A DNA stretch of 40,520 nt, taken from positions 1 through 40,520 of the forward strand of contig JAUIBG010000003.1 in assembly GCA_030428165.1 (NCBI GenBank), given 5' to 3'. Under the pieces are notes generated by a model. It worked only from the letters and a program-made list of their open reading frames with translations, was not told the origin of the DNA and did not search any database. Of this stretch, positions 35,734-40,520 are shown piece by piece (within the stretch, counting starts at the first letter, position 1; each line of letters starts with the position of its first letter). Origin of the DNA: Actinomycetes bacterium (lineage in GTDB: Bacteria > Actinomycetota > Actinomycetes > Actinomycetales > Demequinaceae). The translations under genes and the position numbers were made by a program.

Positions 35734-36918
35734 ATGCTCAGATGGCTGACCGCTGGAGAATCGCACGGACCTAGCCTCGTGGGGACCCTCGAGGGCCTCC
35801 CCGCGGGCGTCGAGGTCACGTCGCAGGATGTTGCCGATGCGCTGGCGCGCCGTCGCCTGGGCTATGGCCGTGGCGCTCGCATGAAGTTCGAGCAGGATCG
35901 GGTCACCTTCACCGGCGGACTCCGCCACGGTCGCACCCAGGGCGGTCCCGTCGCGATCATCGTCGGCAACACCGAGTGGCCCAAGTGGGAGACGGTGATG
36001 TCGGCGGACCCCGTTGACGACGAGGAGCTCACCGGAGCCCGCGCCGCCGGCCTCACCCGCCCACGTCCCGGCCACGCCGACCTCGTCGGCATGACCAAGT
36101 ACGGCTTCGACGACGCCCGCCCCATCCTCGAGCGCGCCTCGGCCCGCGAGACCGCCGCCAGGGTGGCGCTCGGCACGGTCGCCGAGAAGTTCCTCGAGCA
36201 GGCCGCCGGGATCCGCCTCGTGTCCCACACCACACAGGTGGGCCCCGTGAAGGTCCCGGACGACGCGCTGCTGCCGCCGTCGGACGCCACCGCCGACCTC
36301 GACGCCGACCCCATTCGCTGCTACGACAAGGCCACCTCCGACGCGATGGTCGCCGAAATCGACGCGTGCCAGAAGGCCGGCGACACCCTCGGCGGAGTCG
36401 TCGAGGTCGTGGCCTACGGAGTTCCCGTGGGGCTCGGCAGCCACGTGCACGGCGACCGACGCCTCGACTCGCGTCTCGCCGGCGCTCTCATGGGCATCCA
36501 GGCGATCAAGGGAGTGGGCGTGGGCGACGGCTTCGAGACCGCCGCGCGTCGCGGCTCGCAGGCCCACGACGAGATCGAGTACTCGGACGGGCGCGTGCGT
36601 CGTCGCACGAACCGCGCGGGCGGCCTCGAGGGCGGCATGACCAACGGCGAGCCCCTGCGCGTCTCCGCCGCGATGAAGCCCATCTCCACCGTTCCCCGTG
36701 CGCTCGACACGGTCGATGTCGCGACGGGCGAGACCGCGCAGGCGATCCACCAGCGCTCGGACGTGTGCGCCGTGGCACCCGCGGCCGTCGTCGCCCAGGC
36801 TATGGTCGCCCTCGTGCTGGCCGATGCGCTGCTCGAGAAGACTGGCGGCGACTCGGTCGCCGAGGTGCGCCGCAACCTGGACGCCTACCTCGCCGCGATC
36901 CCCGAGACGCTGCGCTGA
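35734..36918 (+). CDS. aroC: Chorismate synthase
   Basis: [90 protein letters not shown]. Confidence 0.97.
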   Translation: MLRWLTAGESHGPSLVGTLEGLPAGVEVTSQDVADALARRRLGYGRGARMKFEQDRVTFTGGLRHGRTQGGPVAIIVGNTEWPKWETVMSADPVDDEELTGARAAGLTRPRPGHADLVGMTKYGFDDARPILERASARETAARVALGTVAEKFLEQAAGIRLVSHTTQVGPVKVPDDALLPPSDATADLDADPIRCYDKATSDAMVAEIDACQKAGDTLGGVVEVVAYGVPVGLGSHVHGDRRLDSRLAGALMGIQAIKGVGVGDGFETAARRGSQAHDEIEYSDGRVRRRTNRAGGLEGGMTNGEPLRVSAAMKPISTVPRALDTVDVATGETAQAIHQRSDVCAVAPAAVVAQAMVALVLADALLEKTGGDSVAEVRRNLDAYLAAIPETLR

Positions 36919-37439
36919 TGGCGCACCCCTCCATCGTCCTGGTCGGGCCGCCAGGATCGGGCAAGTCCGCCGTCGCGAAGTCGCTGTCGCGCCTGAGCGG
37001 CCTGCCGCGCGTCGACACCGACGACGAGGTGTCTGCGAAGGCCGGCAAGTCCGTCCCTGACATCTTCATCGAGGACGGCGAGGCGGAGTTCCGCCGCATG
37101 GAGCGCGAGTCCGTCGCCCACGCGCTCAGCACCTTCGAGGGCATCGTCTCCCTCGGTGGCGGAGCCGTCATGGACGAGGACACCAGGGCGGACCTCGCAG
37201 GGCTGCGCGAGCAGGGCACCGGAGTCGTGTTCCTCGACGCCTCGCTGGCAGCCGCGATGCCTCGCGTCGGACTGGGCGCCTCACGCCCCCTGCTCGCCGG
37301 CAACCCGCGTCAGCAGTGGCGCACACTCATGGAGAAGCGCCGTCCCGTCTACGAGGAGGTCTCCTCGTGCAGCGTCCTGACCGACGAGCTCACGCCGTGG
37401 CAGGTCGCCCAGATCATCGCCGAGGAGTGCACGCTGTGA
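36918..37439 (+). CDS. aroK: Shikimate kinase
   Basis: IVLVGPPGSGKSAVAKSLSRLSGLPRVDTDDEV; FRRMERESV; VSLGGGAV; ASRPLLAG. ATG overlaps the aroC stop. Confidence 0.95.
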   Translation: MAHPSIVLVGPPGSGKSAVAKSLSRLSGLPRVDTDDEVSAKAGKSVPDIFIEDGEAEFRRMERESVAHALSTFEGIVSLGGGAVMDEDTRADLAGLREQGTGVVFLDASLAAAMPRVGLGASRPLLAGNPRQQWRTLMEKRRPVYEEVSSCSVLTDELTPWQVAQIIAEECTL

Positions 37440-38530
37440 CCGAGCCCGCCACCGTCCACGTCGCGACGAGCCAGCCCTACGACGTCCACGTCGGCAGGGG
37501 AGTGCTGTCCGGTGTGACCGCCGCCATCCCGGACACGGTGTCCACGGTCGCGATCATCCACGCCGCACCGCTCGCGTCGTGGGCCGCGGGCCTGTCCAAG
37601 GAGATCGAGCAGAGCGGCCGCACCGCCGTCACCATCGAGGTGCCGGACGCCGAGTCGGGCAAGACTGCTGAGGTCGCCGCGTTCTGCTGGGGCGTGCTCG
37701 GGAAGTCGAACCTCACCCGCTCGGACCTCGTCATCGGCATCGGCGGGGGAGCGGTGACCGATCTCGCCGGCTTCGTCGCCGCGACGTGGCTGCGCGGCAT
37801 CGGCGTCATCCAGATCCCGACCACCGTGCTCGCGATGGTCGACGCGGCCGTGGGCGGCAAGACCGGCATCAATACGGCCGAGGGCAAGAACCTCGTCGGC
37901 GCCTTCCACGAGCCGCTGTCCGTCTGGTGCGACACGGAGCTCCTGGAGACGCTCCCAGTGAACGACCGCGTCGCTGGCCTCGCCGAGGTCGTGAAGGCCG
38001 GCTTCATCGCCCGCCCGGAGATCCTCGACTGGATCGAGGAGGACCACGCGGCCCTGACGGCGGAAACGCTCGGCGACGAGGGCCACGCCGCTCTCACTCG
38101 CGTGATGACGTCCGCGATCGAGGTCAAGGCCGAGGTCGTCGCCGCGGACCTCAAGGAGTCGCACCTGCGCGAGATCCTCAACTACGGCCACACGTTCGGC
38201 CACGCGATCGAGTACACCGAGCGCTATGCCTGGCGTCACGGCTCGGCGGTCGCCGTCGGCATGGTCTTCGCCGCCGAGCTCGCGCACCTCGCCGGCCGCC
38301 TCGACGAGGCGACGGTGGCGCGCCACCGGTCCATCCTCGAGCTGCTCGGCCTGCCGACCACCTACGCCGCCGGTAAGTGGGACGCCCTGCTCACGGCGAT
38401 GCGCCGCGACAAGAAGACGCGCGGTGCGCTGCTGCGCTTCGTGGTCCTCACCCGCATCGGCTCTCCCGAGCGCCTCGAGGGACCCGACCCGACGCTGCTC
38501 GCGGCCGCGTACGACGCTGTGAGCCGCTAG
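37436..38530 (+). CDS. aroB: 3-dehydroquinate synthase
   Basis: LVIGIGGGAVTDLAGFVAATWLRGIGVIQIPTTVLAMVDAAVGGKTGIN; GKNLVGAFHEP; REILNYGHTFGHAIEYTERYAWRHGSAVAVGM; RDKKTRG. GTG overlaps the aroK stop. Confidence 0.97.
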   Translation: MTEPATVHVATSQPYDVHVGRGVLSGVTAAIPDTVSTVAIIHAAPLASWAAGLSKEIEQSGRTAVTIEVPDAESGKTAEVAAFCWGVLGKSNLTRSDLVIGIGGGAVTDLAGFVAATWLRGIGVIQIPTTVLAMVDAAVGGKTGINTAEGKNLVGAFHEPLSVWCDTELLETLPVNDRVAGLAEVVKAGFIARPEILDWIEEDHAALTAETLGDEGHAALTRVMTSAIEVKAEVVAADLKESHLREILNYGHTFGHAIEYTERYAWRHGSAVAVGMVFAAELAHLAGRLDEATVARHRSILELLGLPTTYAAGKWDALLTAMRRDKKTRGALLRFVVLTRIGSPERLEGPDPTLLAAAYDAVSR

Positions 38531-40428
38531 GGCAGCAGCCCGACGGTCACCGTCTCGCTCGGACAGGCTGCTTGGATCTCTGCCTCGAGTCCCTCGTCGC
38601 GAGTCACGAGGATGACGGGCAGATCGGTCGCCTCGTCGATCGCGCAGATGCGGTCGACTTCGGTGTCGAAGCGGTGGATGTGCAGCTGGGCTCGCAACGG
38701 TGAGCCCCACGTGGCAATCGGCGATTCGTTCGAGTTCACGGAGAGCATCCAGTTCACCCAGAAGTCGTACGGCGGATCGGCGCGCCATGCGATCCGGACC
38801 TCGGAGTTGCTGCCGTAGTTCGCGACTTTGTCGATCACCTCCGCCCGAGTCCCGTACGTTTGCCCGGTCGCGATATCGAACGGCGTGTATCCGAAGCGCT
38901 CCACTCCGGCCGGGAGCGTCGCGATGAGCGCAAGCCCAGCCGCGACGCCAAGGGTCACGCACGATGCCGCGGCACCGGTCCACGACTGCGCTGCGGCCTT
39001 CGCGGCGAGCGCGATCGACACGACGACGAGGACTGCGCTCGTCATCGCCAGGAATCTCATCGGGTAGTACTCGTCGTCAAGATTGATGTCACTCAGCGTG
39101 CCTCGGTCGACGACTAGCGGCAGGAAGGCGACCGCGAGTCCGAGCAGGGCGAGTGAAGCCGTGAGCGCGACGTGTGTCGCCTTCGGCCACACGACCGCAG
39201 CAAGTACCGCGACAGTGACTCCCAGGGCGATTGTCACGGGTGCGGAAACGACGCTCAGCTGCTCGGTCGTGGTGGTGAAGCCCTGCTCGTCAGCACTGGT
39301 GAGCACATGTGTGACGCCCTGCAACTGATCGAAGAAGAACAACTGCGCCGAGAGAAGCCACACAATGCCGCTCGCACCGAGCCACGCAAGCGCGCGCGTC
39401 GGATCGGCGCGAATGCGACGGTGACTCTGCGCGGCAGTAGCGAGCATGAGTACGCCCGGAACAGCGGCGTACGGGGTCCATGTCAGCATGAGCAGTGTGG
39501 TCGCCATCGCGAGCATGGCAGTCGCTTCGATGGGGCCTCGCGCCGCCCTCAGAGCGATGTGCAAGGCGGCGAGGCAGAAGACGATCACGAGATGAGCGTT
39601 GATCTGGCCGAGGGTCATGAACCTTCCGGACACCGGTGCGGCGAGCAAGCCGAGCGACACCGCGGCTGCGGCAATGGGTGCGATCCAACGTCGCCTCTCG
39701 TTGCCACGCGTGAACTCCGCGACGAGCAGGCCCGCGAGAGTCGTCGCGGCGACGATCAGCACCGACCAGTGGATGGCGTGCGCCTGGATCTGCACGTAGA
39801 ACGTCTCCGCGGATGCGTCCAGGGTGAGACCTGCAGGGACGAGAGCAGTGCTCTGGGCGTGCTCAAACGGGCGTGGATTGCTCCCAACTATGCCGCCGTG
39901 GTCGAGGAACCGGCGTACCACCCACAAGTCGAGGGACGAGTCATGCCACACGGCCCAGGAGAGCCCACCGCCGCCTGGAAGGAAGAGTCCGAGCAGGACG
40001 CCGGCAATCCAAGCGACCCCGCCCGACAGGCTCGCCGCGACTGTCCACGTGCTCAGCCGCTCAGGCATCGGCGCGGGAAGGGGTGCACGGGCTGTCACGA
40101 CGGCGAGCACTGCCGCCGAGCCGAAGCCCATAGAGACGGCGACGGGCAGCGGAATCGAGAACCACGGCGCCATCAGCACGGCGAGGTAGTTGATCGACGA
40201 CCAGCCAACGACCACGAGTGCCACCGCTGCCCCGAGACCCCACCGAGGAGCAAGCGTGACAAGCCACGCTGCCGCGACGCCCGCCATCATGAGACCCGGG
40301 TGAAGCCCGAAGGGTGTCGCCAGCGCGGCGACAGCCCCGGCTCCAGCGAGCACGGTCGACGCGCGGAGTCTCCGGTCGACGCGCCAGGCCTCGGCATACG
40401 GCGCGACTGCTGTGGTCAGACGGGACAT
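38527..40428 (-). CDS. Polytopic membrane protein of unknown function, possibly GT-C-type glycosyltransferase-like
   Basis: 633 aa, many hydrophobic segments, extracytoplasmic loops with acidic/aromatic residues (SWAVWHDSSLDLWVVRRFLDHGG; RGTLSDINLDDEYYPMRFLAM), soluble C-terminus. Family not recognised with certainty. Confidence 0.65.
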   Translation of the reverse strand: MSRLTTAVAPYAEAWRVDRRLRASTVLAGAGAVAALATPFGLHPGLMMAGVAAAWLVTLAPRWGLGAAVALVVVGWSSINYLAVLMAPWFSIPLPVAVSMGFGSAAVLAVVTARAPLPAPMPERLSTWTVAASLSGGVAWIAGVLLGLFLPGGGGLSWAVWHDSSLDLWVVRRFLDHGGIVGSNPRPFEHAQSTALVPAGLTLDASAETFYVQIQAHAIHWSVLIVAATTLAGLLVAEFTRGNERRRWIAPIAAAAVSLGLLAAPVSGRFMTLGQINAHLVIVFCLAALHIALRAARGPIEATAMLAMATTLLMLTWTPYAAVPGVLMLATAAQSHRRIRADPTRALAWLGASGIVWLLSAQLFFFDQLQGVTHVLTSADEQGFTTTTEQLSVVSAPVTIALGVTVAVLAAVVWPKATHVALTASLALLGLAVAFLPLVVDRGTLSDINLDDEYYPMRFLAMTSAVLVVVSIALAAKAAAQSWTGAAASCVTLGVAAGLALIATLPAGVERFGYTPFDIATGQTYGTRAEVIDKVANYGSNSEVRIAWRADPPYDFWVNWMLSVNSNESPIATWGSPLRAQLHIHRFDTEVDRICAIDEATDLPVILVTRDEGLEAEIQAACPSETVTVGLLP

Positions 40429-40434
40429 GCGTCG

Positions 40435-40440
40435 ATGCTA
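40435..40440 (-). promoter_or_regulatory. Candidate leaderless -10 (TAGCAT) for the membrane protein
   Basis: Minus strand TAGCAT-cgacgc-ATG: 6-nt spacing puts the TSS near the start codon. Confidence 0.4.
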
Positions 40441-40484
40441 GGGCGACAGCCGCATCCAATCCGAGTGTGGCACTCGCGCGCCGC

Positions 40485-40490
40485 TAGGCT
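40485..40490 (+). promoter_or_regulatory. Candidate leaderless -10 (TAGGCT) for the truncated downstream gene
   Basis: TAGGCT-tccaccc-ATG: 7-nt spacing, no Shine-Dalgarno. Confidence 0.4.
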
Positions 40491-40497
40491 TCCACCC

Positions 40498-40520
40498 ATG
40501 ACGCGCGCACTGGTGCTCAA
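40498..40520 (+). CDS. Truncated 5' end of a gene, possibly aroQ (type II 3-dehydroquinate dehydratase)
   Basis: ATGACGCGCGCACTGGTGCTCAA encodes MTRALVL, which resembles the start of AroQ (LVLNGPN...); context after aroC-aroK-aroB. Only 7 codons visible. Confidence 0.4.

Noticed and set aside
37349-38983. 544-aa minus-strand ORF opposite aroB
   Set aside because: Spurious; lies antisense to aroB and out of frame with the supported membrane protein gene.
1-40520. CRISPR arrays, tRNA/rRNA genes, transposases, prophage genes
   Set aside because: None seen: no regularly spaced direct repeats, no recognisable RNA gene signatures, no transposase/integrase ORFs in the supplied translations.

Overview
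High-GC actinobacterial chromosome segment, probably Micrococcales-like (lineage is inference). Most of it is conserved housekeeping synteny: SDR oxidoreductase - small membrane protein - yebC - ruvC - ruvA - ruvB - secD - secF - relA/spoT (rsh), then a minus-strand block (AbiEi-like protein, DUF349 protein, membrane-anchored cyclophilin), then hisS - aspS - rarA - rpsD - alaS - ruvX - mltG - aroE. About 12.4 kb encoding a monoderm type IV pilus (T4P) system lies between aroE and aroC: pilB, pilT, pilC, major pilin, three minor pilin-like genes, pilD, pilM, pilN, pilO. It is followed by aroC - aroK - aroB, a minus-strand polytopic membrane protein, and the first codons of a gene that could be aroQ. 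The T4P locus is the most interesting part. It has a FliA/SigD/WhiG-like promoter motif upstream of pilM (TCAA-N15-GCCGATAA), with weaker relatives upstream of pilT and pilB. Two strong inverted repeats bracket the major pilin gene. A large GspK/PilX-like protein lacks Glu at +5 and carries a beta-solenoid-like C-terminal region, and there is an unusually large PilV-like pilin. No tRNA, rRNA, CRISPR array, transposase or prophage gene was recognised. All assignments come from reading the sequence and supplied translations; no searches were run.
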